DNA from: Candidatus Caccocola faecipullorum
GTDB taxonomy: Bacteria; Synergistota; Synergistia; Synergistales; Synergistaceae
DNA: 12,759 bases
Assembly (NCBI GenBank): GCA_018716365.1
Contig: DVKA01000031.1
Coordinates: 1 to 12,759 of the forward strand
Direction: 5' to 3'
Positions 1 through 7,520 of the stretch are shown piece by piece (the stretch's first letter is position 1; every line of letters begins with the position of its first letter). Made by a program: the position numbers and the translations under genes. The notes below the pieces were generated by a model. That model worked only from the letters and a program-made list of their open reading frames with translations, was not told where the DNA came from and did no database searches.

Positions 1-1
1 T

Positions 2-3000
2 GACAACAGTCTCGAAACAATAAATGACGTCTGGACGGCCAACGCCGGAGGTATAGCAGGTAAGGCGAATGATGCCTCAATCTCTAATGTTACAAACACC
101 GGCGACGTTACGACGTCAAAGACTATTGGAAATACTAATACCGGCACTTACTACAACGCCGGCAACGTCGGAGGCATCGTCGGACGCGCTGAGAACACGA
201 AGATAACCAACGCCGAGAACAAAGAAAACACCGTCGCCGGAGCGCACAACGTCGGCGGCGTAGCGGGCTTCCTGACAGGGAACTCGACTGTAAGCATAGG
301 CGTGAACAACGGCGGCGACATAACGGCAACCGGAGCGCGCACAGACGGCGGCTTTGCAAGAGAAACGGTCAGAGGTGTATCAAGCGACGGCAATGAAAAT
401 TTCATCATCGGCAACATTGGCGGCGTCGTCGGCTACCTCTTCGGCGATGATGCGAAGATAGAGAACTCCGGCAACCGCGGCACGGTACATTCTGCCGAAA
501 TTACCGGGAACAGCATACCGCTCACCGCGCAGGCCGCGAACGTCGGCGGCGTCGTCGGGAAAATCAGCAGTGAGATCAACGGCACGCCTGAAATGCTTCA
601 AAAAATAAAAGACGGCGAAGAAACTGCGACAGTCTCCAATTCATACAACACGGGCGACGTGCGCGGATATACGGGGATCGGCGGAGTTATCGGGCAGATG
701 TTCAACGGGTCCGTCTCCGGTTCTTACAATCTGGGCACGTTGAAAGCAACGCGAACGGTGGATGAGAACAGCAGGCAAAAAGAATCGCTCAATATGGGCG
801 GAATCGTCGGCGATACGTCGGAAGAATCCGAAGCGCGCGCCATAATCTATGACGTATACAACGCGGGGCAGATAGGCGACGAAAACTTCTATTTCCGCGG
901 CCGTCATGTCGGCGGCATCGCAGGCCGTCTCTCCGGTTTTGTCGATAAAGCCTACAACACCGGAGACATCTACAACGGCTACAGCACCGTCGGCGGGATT
1001 GCCGGATGGTGGTTCGCAGGGGAAATATCCAATGTTTTCAACACAGGCAACATAACCGTTAAAAACTTCGACGCGGAAAACAAGAGGTCGCAGGTCGGCG
1101 GCATCGTCGGCGACGCCGGAGCAGATGCGGAAAGTCTCTTCTACGCCTACAACCTCGGCACGATAAGAAGTTTCGCGCAATATCTCTATGATCCCAAAAC
1201 AGGCGAGAATGCGTATTCGCACCATGTCGGGGGTATCGCAGGAAGAATTACAAACAATCTAAAGATTGACAATGTATATACTCTTGGCAACCTCTACGCA
1301 GCATCATTAACAGCTCCTAACAGCAATGAGTATGTGAGCACAACTGACACACTCGGCGCTATATACGGAAGCGGCGGAAATAGTAATAATATTACCAACG
1401 CCAACTACATAACGCCGGAGAATCCGACTGACGTTACTAAGCCTAAGTTCGAAGACCTCCGCGAACAGGCCAAGGCGCAAGGTATCCACGTCGTCGAATA
1501 CAATAACAAGAGCAACGCTGGGGCATACAAACTCAATATAGAAAAATTAGATACGGCATCCGATTGGTCAGTTGATACCGCGGTAAATAAATGGCGTCTC
1601 TATGATGAGGGCACACCTATATTGAATGTTTTTATGCCAAGTATGGAAGCAACCGATGCTTGGAAGGGGCAGCTCGTTCAAGGTGACAGCGTCCAATATG
1701 GTACGGCATACAATCCTTTACTGACGATATTGAACCTTAAAAACCCCGACAACGTTACATTCAAGTGGGGCGACCTCGGGCTCTACGGCGCTGGCGGCCT
1801 CGCCGTCTACGGCGGCGGCCTGACGATCGACGGCTTCCAGTCGGCGGGCGACGGACGCTACTTCGGCGGCACGATATTCAGCGACCACGCGCTCGCAATG
1901 AACGGCACAGGCACGAACTTCAACCTCGGCTCGGCCTCGAAGCTCTACGGCTCGTCGGTGACGCTCACAAACGGCGGAGACATATCGGCCTACGGCGAAA
2001 TTACCTCGATGAACGGCGATATCGAAATCACGGGCAAAAACGTCGAGATAATAGGCAGCCTCACGGCAAAGAAGAAAGGCGAGAAGACCGAGATAGACGG
2101 CATCAGCGGCGCGTCGAGAGGAACGATGGACACAACAAGCCTCAACGACCCCAACAAGCCTATGAAATCCGTCTCCGATATGTTCACGTACGAGACTGAG
2201 GAAGGGGCCTCCAGAGACGGCGACATCACAATAACCGCCTCCGGCGCGGCGGAAGTTCTCTACGGCAACCTCGGCACGGGAAGTGTCAGCACTGCGGGTA
2301 ATTTCACAGTCAACGGCGGGACAACCGACGGAGGTAAAACATTCAGCGGCGGCAGCGTCTACGTGGACAGCGACCTCTCCGGCACGACCGGGGACATAAA
2401 CCTCAGCGCTGGCGGCGAGGTCCTCCTCGACATCACAAATATAGCGAAGGCGAACAGCGACGAACAGGGAACATACAACGGATGGAGGGAACTGCACGAG
2501 TTCTTAGACGACCACAACAACAATAAGATTACGCTCGACAGCAAAAACGACGACGAGGTACTTGCGATAGATATGTGGAATGGGAGCGAGTTTGACCTCA
2601 AACAGTATGATGAAAAGGATACCGACAACACATTCCGCAACGCTATACTCAACCTTGGAGCCCCCGCGTCAAAAACGCACATCTGGATAAGCGACGCAAA
2701 CCAGCTCAAAGGCATACAGAGTTATGCAGAAACTAACGGAGGCAGTGGCATCCTCGGCTACAACTTCGCGCTCAAAGGTAACATCGACGCGTCGGCGTTG
2801 ACGGGTTACGAAGAAATCGGAGGCGGTACTACTGACGGCTACTCCGGCACGTTCGACGGGCGCGGCTTCCGCATCATCGGCCTGAACGCAGACGCCACGA
2901 AAGCGGATGAAGCCAGCTCCGGCATATTCGGCAAACTCGCAGGCACGGTGAAAGACCTCCGCGTCTACGCGTCTAAGTTCTTCGGAGGCGACGGCGAGAG

Positions 3001-5443
3001 CGCCGGCGCGATAGCGTCCGAAGTAATTACCCAGACAAAAGAAGATGGCTCGACAGTCAGCGGCACGATAACCGGCGTCACGACCTTCGGCAACCGCGTC
3101 GAAGCCGCGAACGCGGGCGGCATCGCGGGGACGAACGCGGGAACGATTGAATCGAGCGCGGCCTCCGACTCCGTCATAACGAACGGCGGCACGGCGGGCG
3201 GCATCGCGGGGACAAACACCGGCACAATCGGCGCGATGGAAGGCACCTTCGTCACAGCCGAAAGCGCGGTAACGTCCGACGGCAATGCAACGGCGATCGG
3301 CGGCGTCGTCGGCAAAAACGAGGGCAAAGTCAACCTCGCAAACAGCCTCGGCGTGACGAACGGCGAAGACGTCGATAAGGTCGGCGGCATCGCGGGCGAC
3401 AACAGCGGCGCGATGTACAGCCTCTACAACGAAAGCGTCGTGACAGGCAACGGCAGCGTCGGCGGCGTGGCGGGAACCAACAGCGGCGAGATAGAAAACG
3501 CCGTCAACACGACCGGCATAACCGCGACGGGCGATTACGCCGGAGGCCTCGCGGGCGTCAACAGCGGCACGATAGACAGCGGCCGCAACACCGGCACCAT
3601 CAACGGCAAGGACTACGTCGGCGGCATGGTCGGAAGCAATGGAGAGAAAGGAATCCTTAAAAACCTCTCGAACGCGATAGTCGCGGCCATCACCGGCACT
3701 GACTACGTCGGAGGCATCGCAGGAAGCAACGCAGGCTCGATAACGAGCGACAACAATCTGACCAACGAAGGCACGGTCAGCGGCACGAAGTACGTCGGCG
3801 GCATAGCTGGCGAGAACACAGGAACGATCGAAAACGTCCTGAATGAGACGCTCGTCCTAAAAACCGGAAACGACGTAGACGCAAGGTATTTCGGCGGCAT
3901 CGCTGGCACAAACAGCGGCAAGATAACCAACGCGACGAACAACAGCAACGTGAGCGCTGACGGCGCGACCTTTGTCGGCGGCATCGTCGGAGAAAACACG
4001 CTCAGCGGAGAACTCGAAGGCAAGTTAATCAATTACGGCGACGTGAGCGGGGAAAGTAACGTAGGAGGCCTTGCAGGTTCAAACGCTAACGATGACTTGC
4101 TAAAAGGCACGGAAAACGACTATATTACAGCGGAAAACCACGGCGAAGTCAAAGCAGACGCAGGAAGCGCAGGCGGCATATTCTACGAGAATAAAGGCGA
4201 CATAGAATACGCCAACCTCACGAATACCGGCACAGTAATAGGAACGGGGCAGGCCAACACCGGCGGTCTCTTCGGCATCAATAGTGGAAATATATCGCAC
4301 TCAACGCTGACCAACAGCGGCACGGTAGAGGGTGGAACCAACACCGGCGGCCTCATTGGCAGCAACAGCGGAAACGTCGCAAACTCGTCGCTCATTAACG
4401 AATATGACGCAAAAGTAACCGGCGGCGACAACACCGGCGGTCTGATAGGCTACAACACCGGCTCGATAGAAGGCGGACGAAACGCTGACGATACGATGTA
4501 CGTCCATAAAATCTACAACAACGGCACGGTCAGCGGAGCGTTGAACGTCGGCGGCTTAATCGGCACAAACGCCGAGGGCGGCGTTCTCAAGGCCGCCTAC
4601 AACACAGGCACGGTAACGGGCGCGGTTTACAAGGACGACGACGGTACAGAGGTAGACCATTACACAAACAACGTCGGCGGCATAGTAGGTACGAACGCCG
4701 GGACGGTCAGCTCCGTCTTCAACACAATAATGACCGCGACCGGAGAAAACCAGTCCGTCACCGGCGCGTCCAACGTCGGCGGACTAATCGGAAACAACAC
4801 CGGCACGCTGAAAGACGCATACAACACGACGGAGGTCGAAAGCCAAGGCAACAAGGGCAACGCCGTCGGCGAAAACAGCGGCACAGTCGAAAACGTCTAC
4901 GCGGCGAACACGGACGGCAAACTCGTCGGAAGCAACAACGGCACCGTGACGAACTCCTACACGTTCTCGGCAGAGGACGACGAGACGGACGGCGTGACGC
5001 TGATTTCCGGCAAATCGCAGACGATGAGCGGCAGCTACGGCGGTTTCGACTTCGGCTCGACGTGGAAGAACTACGACAGCTACACGACGCCGATGCTGAA
5101 GGTCTTCCTGACACAGGCGAACGCCTCCAGCGACGGAGTGATTACCGCGGCGGACGGGCTGAACGCCTATAACCACAACAACTGGCTCATCGAGTTCGAC
5201 CCCGTCCTCGGAGCGGTCGGCATCATGCTGCTCTACTCGCACCAGATTGCGAGCAGCGGCTTGGACGACGCGTTCAATCCGAACTGGCTCGGCTACGATT
5301 TCGACAACAACATCTACATCGTGGACATGGACAACTACGGCCATCTGCACAGCGACGGATGGGACCGTCTGCGCAATTTCCGCGAGCGCAAGGCGGAGCT
5401 CTATTTCCACGAAGGCGGCATGGAGTACGCGGAGGAGATGTAA
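2..5443 (+). CDS. Giant GLUG-repeat / filamentous-haemagglutinin-like surface protein, 3' part
   Basis: The frame is open from the left edge, so the start and any signal peptide lie outside the window; about 1813 codons are visible. About 30 motifs of the form (V/A/T)GG(I/V/L)(A/V/I)G are spaced every 25-45 residues, usually followed by a (T/S/E)N(S/A/T)G turn. This is the GLUG pattern of exported beta-solenoid proteins. Layout: a first GLUG block (to about nt 1400), a closing W-x-x-YD-x-x-TP-x-L-x-x-F segment (about 1587-1635), an FHA-like Gly/Ala/Thr-rich beta-helix segment (about 1750-2450), a second GLUG domain opening with an IWISDANQL...GTFDGRGF segment (from about 2680), 19 more motifs, and a second W-x-x-YD...TPML-x-VF closure (about 5062-5106). 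A C-terminal tail rich in aromatic and charged residues ends in ELYFHEGGMEYAEEM. No autotransporter barrel or LPXTG anchor is visible. Two-partner or another export route is an inference. Likely role: adhesin or surface protein. Confidence 0.85.
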   Translation, partial: DNSLETINDVWTANAGGIAGKANDASISNVTNTGDVTTSKTIGNTNTGTYYNAGNVGGIVGRAENTKITNAENKENTVAGAHNVGGVAGFLTGNSTVSIGVNNGGDITATGARTDGGFARETVRGVSSDGNENFIIGNIGGVVGYLFGDDAKIENSGNRGTVHSAEITGNSIPLTAQAANVGGVVGKISSEINGTPEMLQKIKDGEETATVSNSYNTGDVRGYTGIGGVIGQMFNGSVSGSYNLGTLKATRTVDENSRQKESLNMGGIVGDTSEESEARAIIYDVYNAGQIGDENFYFRGRHVGGIAGRLSGFVDKAYNTGDIYNGYSTVGGIAGWWFAGEISNVFNTGNITVKNFDAENKRSQVGGIVGDAGADAESLFYAYNLGTIRSFAQYLYDPKTGENAYSHHVGGIAGRITNNLKIDNVYTLGNLYAASLTAPNSNEYVSTTDTLGAIYGSGGNSNNITNANYITPENPTDVTKPKFEDLREQAKAQGIHVVEYNNKSNAGAYKLNIEKLDTASDWSVDTAVNKWRLYDEGTPILNVFMPSMEATDAWKGQLVQGDSVQYGTAYNPLLTILNLKNPDNVTFKWGDLGLYGAGGLAVYGGGLTIDGFQSAGDGRYFGGTIFSDHALAMNGTGTNFNLGSASKLYGSSVTLTNGGDISAYGEITSMNGDIEITGKNVEIIGSLTAKKKGEKTEIDGISGASRGTMDTTSLNDPNKPMKSVSDMFTYETEEGASRDGDITITASGAAEVLYGNLGTGSVSTAGNFTVNGGTTDGGKTFSGGSVYVDSDLSGTTGDINLSAGGEVLLDITNIAKANSDEQGTYNGWRELHEFLDDHNNNKITLDSKNDDEVLAIDMWNGSEFDLKQYDEKDTDNTFRNAILNLGAPASKTHIWISDANQLKGIQSYAETNGGSGILGYNFALKGNIDASALTGYEEIGGGTTDGYSGTFDGRGFRIIGLNADATKADEASSGIFGKLAGTVKDLRVYASKFFGGDGESAGAIASEVITQTKEDGSTVSGTITGVTTFGNRVEAANAGGIAGTNAGTIESSAASDSVITNGGTAGGIAGTNTGTIGAMEGTFVTAESAVTSDGNATAIGGVVGKNEGKVNLANSLGVTNGEDVDKVGGIAGDNSGAMYSLYNESVVTGNGSVGGVAGTNSGEIENAVNTTGITATGDYAGGLAGVNSGTIDSGRNTGTINGKDYVGGMVGSNGEKGILKNLSNAIVAAITGTDYVGGIAGSNAGSITSDNNLTNEGTVSGTKYVGGIAGENTGTIENVLNETLVLKTGNDVDARYFGGIAGTNSGKITNATNNSNVSADGATFVGGIVGENTLSGELEGKLINYGDVSGESNVGGLAGSNANDDLLKGTENDYITAENHGEVKADAGSAGGIFYENKGDIEYANLTNTGTVIGTGQANTGGLFGINSGNISHSTLTNSGTVEGGTNTGGLIGSNSGNVANSSLINEYDAKVTGGDNTGGLIGYNTGSIEGGRNADDTMYVHKIYNNGTVSGALNVGGLIGTNAEGGVLKAAYNTGTVTGAVYKDDDGTEVDHYTNNVGGIVGTNAGTVSSVFNTIMTATGENQSVTGASNVGGLIGNNTGTLKDAYNTTEVESQGNKGNAVGENSGTVENVYAANTDGKLVGSNNGTVTNSYTFSAEDDETDGVTLISGKSQTMSGSYGGFDFGSTWKNYDSYTTPMLKVFLTQANASSDGVITAADGLNAYNHNNWLIEFDPVLGAVGIMLLYSHQIASSGLDDAFNPNWLGYDFDNNIYIVDMDNYGHLHSDGWDRLRNFRERKAELYFHEGGMEYAEEM

Positions 5444-5471
5444 CCCCGCGCAGTAAAACGATAAGCACGGC

Positions 5472-5504
5472 AAAGCCGTCCGCAATTGAGCGGGCGGCTT
5501 TTTT
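5472..5504 (+). terminator. Intrinsic terminator of the GLUG gene
   Basis: The arms AAAGCCGTCCGC (5472-5483) and GCGGGCGGCTTT (5490-5501) pair over 12 bp with one G-U wobble and a 6-nt loop, and run into six T residues. It lies 29 bp after the stop codon at 5441-5443. Confidence 0.9.
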
Positions 5505-5546
5505 CGTCGCTTATATTCGATTAACTAAACGACAAAACATTATGTC

Positions 5547-5571
5547 GTCCTCGCAATCTTCTGGCGAGGAC
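5547..5571. repeat. Perfect 8-bp hairpin with 9-nt loop
   Basis: GTCCTCGC (5547-5554) and GCGAGGAC (5564-5571) are exact reverse complements around AATCTTCTG. No T-tract follows, so it is unlikely to be a terminator. It sits between the GLUG terminator and the MITE-like element and could be a REP-like intergenic repeat. Function unknown. Confidence 0.5.
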
Positions 5572-5667
5572 CTACCGCAATAAACGGCAGAGGTGACAGA
5601 AAGCTGTTTATGCTTATTCAACTTTTTATGGAAACGTCTGTTATACTCGCTGAACTTTTAACAAAAA

Positions 5668-5850
5668 CTATGTTGCCCCAGAAGTTTTCTGCACCCGATG
5701 GTGCGGAGCGAGCTTTGCCCGATGAAGCGGGGCAGACTCTCCGGGGCATCCATCATACTCGTTAAAGGCAGAAACGAAGCGCATAGAACACTTTGCTGTC
5801 CCTAACGTTTTATGACGGAGGCCCCGTGCAGAAAATTCACGGGGCGACAT
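5668..5850. repeat. Internal inverted-repeat pair of the MITE-like element
   Basis: Positions 5668-5692 and the reverse complement of 5826-5850 match at 20 of 25 positions, sharing the block GTGCAGAAAA and the ACAT/ATGT ends. Inside the right copy is a perfect 8-bp hairpin, GCCCCGTG (5821-5828) with CACGGGGC (5838-5845). The minus-strand open frame between these repeats has no ribosome binding site or recognisable domain and is probably chance. Confidence 0.5.
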
Positions 5851-5910
5851 GATTGTTTTGTTGTTTGGTTATAGTTTCTTAACTTCATTCAAGAAACAGC
5901 CACCTCGTCA

Positions 5911-5930
5911 CCCCGCGCTCCGACGCGGGG
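5911..5930. repeat. CCCCGCG...CGCGGGG hairpin
   Basis: CCCCGCG (5911-5917) pairs perfectly with CGCGGGG (5924-5930) around a 6-nt loop, preceded by GTCA and followed by TCCAGCGG. The wording matches a GTCA-CCCCGCG type of dispersed intergenic palindrome seen in many genomes (recognised from memory). No T-tract follows. Confidence 0.5.
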
Positions 5931-5976
5931 TCCAGCGGCTTTAATTTCCAAACGTTACTGTGCTTGAAGACGCTAG

Positions 5977-6077
5977 ATTCCGCGTCCGTCGGCCAAACGC
6001 AGCCGACGCTAGTAATGCGCTGAGGAAATTTATTATATCCGCTGAAGCGGACAGCGCATTACGTCGAAGCGCGGAAT
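5977..6077. repeat. Nested inverted repeats able to form a three-way junction
   Basis: An outer stem ATTCCGCG (5977-5984) with CGCGGAAT (6070-6077) encloses two perfect helices: GTCGGC (5988-5993) with GCCGAC (6002-6007), and GTAATGCGCTG (6012-6022) with CAGCGCATTAC (6052-6062). The second helix is capped by TCCGCT-GA-AGCGGA (6038-6051). All arms are exact complements. The structure may form in RNA or as a DNA cruciform and forms the right part of the MITE-like element. Confidence 0.6.
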
Positions 6078-6192
6078 GACAATTAATAGACGTTTCCTTA
6101 AAAAGTTGAATAAGTATAGCTTAACCAAATAACAAACAATTTATCTCCTTCCCGCGACCTTCCACACCGCCGTCATTCTGCAAACTTCCGCA

Positions 6193-6380
6193 ACACCCGT
6201 TATTCTGCAAACTTCCATAGCACCAATTATTCCGCACCACAATAGCACCCGTCATTCCGCAAATGTTTTGTACGGAATCTCCGTCCCGAATCGTGAGGTG
6301 CAGTCTGCGGCGCTTTTGCCTCACGGTCATGGCGGGAGACCCTGAGCAGAAGCATCTCAGGGTGACGGGAGTGTGGTGTG
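6193..6380. repeat. GTCATTCCGC-type intergenic repeat module, copy A
   Basis: The part from 6193 to 6289 is nearly identical to 6431-6552 apart from a 24-bp insertion there. It contains TTCTGCAAACTTCCATAGCA, then an AATAGCACCCGTCATTCCGC unit (6241-6260), then a TCTCCGTCCCGA end. A more diverged second half ends in CCCTGAG-AGAAGCAT-CTCAGGG, a short hairpin followed by GTGACG. No coding potential is evident. With copy B it fills most of 6119-6660. Confidence 0.6.
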
Positions 6381-6430
6381 GGGTGGAGTGTGAGCGTGTG
6401 TGATGGTATGTCATTCCGCGCCATCAATAG

Positions 6431-6640
6431 CACCTATCATTCTGCAAACTTCCATAGCACCAATTATTCCGCACCGCAATAGCACCCGTCATTCCACGCC
6501 CACAATAGCACCCGTCATTCCGCAAATGTTTTGTGCGGAATCTCCGTCCCGAGCCGCGAACCGTAACCAAAGCCGCGCGCACGCTGCCTCACGGCTTCAT
6601 GCGTGAGGCCCTGAACAGAGCCATTTCAGGGTGACGTGTG
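6431..6640. repeat. GTCATTCCGC-type intergenic repeat module, copy B
   Basis: Second copy of the module in direct orientation, about 238 bp downstream of copy A. It differs mainly by a tandem duplication of an ACAATAGCACCCGTCATTCC-like unit (6479-6496 and 6503-6521). Its second half is diverged and again ends in a CCCTGA...TCAGGG hairpin followed by GTGACG. Confidence 0.6.
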
Positions 6641-6723
6641 GGTGAGGTGTGCGCGTCATGCCGCTGCGTTCCACCGCCGTGGTTGTCATAAGCCGCGGCG
6701 GCGGGCTGCGCCGTCTCTTTAAT

Positions 6724-6732
6724 TGCTATAAT
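6724..6732 (+). promoter_or_regulatory. Extended -10 promoter for the membrane-protein gene
   Basis: TGCTATAAT (TG at 6724-6725, TATAAT at 6727-6732) is a consensus extended -10 box 31 bp before the start codon at 6764. No convincing -35 box lies 16-18 bp upstream, as is common for extended -10 promoters. Confidence 0.55.
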
Positions 6733-6763
6733 ATCCGCAGACTGCGCGTAGGGGGCGCGAACG

Positions 6764-7279
6764 ATGAGGCGCAGAACGAAGCTTTATAATCTCATACTTC
6801 CGCTGTGGCTGCTGTGGTTTTTCCCGCAGACGTGGATCGTCGTGCTTCCGGCGAATTTCATCATCGACCTGCTCGTTTCGGCGCTCGCGCTGCGTTTTGC
6901 CGGAGCGCGCGGAATCGCGGCGGTTCTGAAAAAATCTATCCTGCGCACGTGGCTCTGCGGCTTCGCGGCGGACGCGGCGGGGACGGCGCTGATGGCCGCG
7001 CCGCTGTTCGCCGAACCGCTTCTGCCCGAGGCCGCACGGCGCCGGTGGTCCGACCTGCTTTCCTATCCGCTCACGATGAACCCGTTTGAAAGCCCCGCCG
7101 CCCTGCTGTGGACGCTCGGCTGCGTCGCGCTCTCGGCTTTCGTCATTTACGGGCTGAATTATAATTTCTGCTTTCGCCGCGTGGAGCTGACGGACGCCCA
7201 GCGCCGCAGCGTTTCGCTCGTGCTCGCGCTTTTCACCGCGCCGTGGCTCTTCCTGCTGCCGACGAAGTGGCTTTACTGA
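6764..7279 (+). CDS. Small polytopic membrane protein of unknown function (171 aa)
   Basis: The ATG has AGGGGG at 6750-6755 with an 8-nt spacer. The product is strongly hydrophobic with a basic N-terminus (MRRRTK). Likely membrane segments are residues 9-29, 30-47, 60-83, 112-133 and 149-168, with a short basic loop (residues 44-61) and a second positively charged segment (91-95) between them. Several W, P and F residues cluster near the first segment (LPLWLLWFFPQTWIVVLP). I recognise a conserved-hypothetical type of membrane protein but no named family, catalytic motif or transporter signature. It appears to be monocistronic: a repeat-rich region lies upstream and the convergent toxin-antitoxin locus downstream. 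No clear terminator follows directly. Confidence 0.8.
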   Translation: MRRRTKLYNLILPLWLLWFFPQTWIVVLPANFIIDLLVSALALRFAGARGIAAVLKKSILRTWLCGFAADAAGTALMAAPLFAEPLLPEAARRRWSDLLSYPLTMNPFESPAALLWTLGCVALSAFVIYGLNYNFCFRRVELTDAQRRSVSLVLALFTAPWLFLLPTKWLY

Positions 7280-7317
7280 TTCCACATACGTTTGTCCGCG
7301 CGCCGTTTTTAGGATAG

Positions 7318-7335
7318 AATAAAGTAGACTTTATT
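7318..7335. promoter_or_regulatory. 18-bp near-perfect AT-rich palindrome
   Basis: AATAAAGT (7318-7325) and ACTTTATT (7328-7335) are exact reverse complements separated by AG, and three further T residues follow. It could be a weak terminator of the gene ending at 7279 or an operator near the antisense promoter at 7371. The sequence alone does not decide. Confidence 0.4.
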
Positions 7336-7370
7336 TTTGCATAAAAGCTATGATGCATGATGATGTTATG

Positions 7371-7379
7371 TGTTATACT
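7371..7379 (+). promoter_or_regulatory. Promoter of the predicted antitoxin RNA
   Basis: TGTTATACT is an extended -10 box (TG at 7371-7372, TATACT at 7374-7379). Transcription would start near 7386, exactly where the direct repeat shared with the toxin gene begins. No good -35 box is visible. Confidence 0.55.
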
Positions 7380-7386
7380 TTCGGTG

Positions 7387-7415
7387 AAGAAGTTGTTAAT
7401 CGAGCCCGTGGTGAT
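7387..7415. repeat. Direct repeat, antitoxin copy
   Basis: AAGAAGTTGTTAAT (7387-7400) matches 7595-7608 at all 14 positions. A second, looser block at 7404-7415 matches 7611-7621. This copy lies at the 5' end of the predicted antisense RNA. Confidence 0.7.
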
Positions 7416-7425
7416 ACGCCTAGGG

Positions 7426-7462
7426 AAAAGAATCCGCCCGTTGCGACCGGGCGGATTCTTTT
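7426..7462. terminator. Bidirectional intrinsic terminator shared by toxin and antitoxin RNAs
   Basis: AAAAGAATCCGCCCG (7426-7440) and CGGGCGGATTCTTTT (7448-7462) form a perfect 15-bp stem with a 7-nt loop (TTGCGAC). Because the arms begin and end in A4 and T4, it gives a T-tract in both directions; on the plus strand more T residues follow (ATATTTTA). It can therefore end both convergent transcripts. Confidence 0.88.
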
Positions 7463-7474
7463 ATATTTTACTAA

Positions 7475-7499
7475 AGCCGCCTGATGTTGACCGGCGGCT
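7475..7499. other. Hairpin in the 3' UTR of the toxin message
   Basis: AGCCGCC (7475-7481) pairs with GGCGGCT (7493-7499) around an 11-nt loop. It lies between the toxin stop codon and the shared terminator. On the minus strand only TT follows, so it is more likely a stability element than a terminator. Confidence 0.45.
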
Positions 7500-7520
7500 C
7501 CTGAAGCTGCGGCTGCGATA

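Larger units (their letters stand above)
5609..6118. mobile_element. MITE-like element with 31-bp terminal inverted repeats
   Basis: The left end (5609-5639) and right end (6088-6118) are inverted repeats matching at 29 of 31 positions; the shared core reads CTTATTCAACTTTTTA. Both outermost dinucleotides are TA, which would fit a TA target duplication of IS630/Tc1-mariner type, but the true boundary cannot be fixed from one copy. An imperfect echo of the left end lies just inside it (about 5639-5665). The roughly 510-bp interior has no credible gene and is full of smaller inverted repeats (5668-5692 with 5826-5850; 5821-5845; 5911-5930; 5977-6077). Small size, long terminal repeats, no transposase and strong internal structure fit a non-autonomous element mobilised in trans. 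The parent transposon is not in the window. Confidence 0.65.
7386..7466 (+). ncRNA. Predicted antisense RNA (type I antitoxin, RNA II-like)
   Basis: A short transcript of about 80 nt is predicted from the extended -10 box at 7371-7379 to the terminator at 7426-7462. Its 5' part carries AAGAAGTTGTTAAT (7387-7400), identical to 7595-7608, and a second block GCCC-x-TG-x-TGAT (7404-7415) that partly matches 7611-7621. The toxin message is read from the other strand, so both blocks are complementary to it across the start codon and codons 4-8. In the pAD1 par system, known from the literature, RNA II has this layout: convergent with the toxin RNA, sharing its terminator, and pairing through two direct repeats. 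The boundaries here are predicted, not measured. Confidence 0.6.

Noticed and set aside
5668..5850. Minus-strand 60-codon open frame inside the MITE-like element
   Set aside because: Its ends coincide with an inverted-repeat pair, there is no ribosome binding site and no recognisable motif; chance frame in a structured element.
6121..6606. Short open frames in the repeat-rich intergenic region
   Set aside because: They are made of the repeated GTCATTCCGC modules, encode low-complexity Ser/His/Thr/Pro-rich sequence and lack start signals.
6193..6640. CRISPR array
   Set aside because: The repeated units are unevenly spaced, imperfect and without unique spacers of regular length, and no cas genes are present.
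6719..7285. Minus-strand open frame of 188 codons opposite the membrane protein
   Set aside because: It is Arg/Gln-rich, as is usual for the antisense of a GC-rich gene, has no ribosome binding site and lies opposite a well supported gene.
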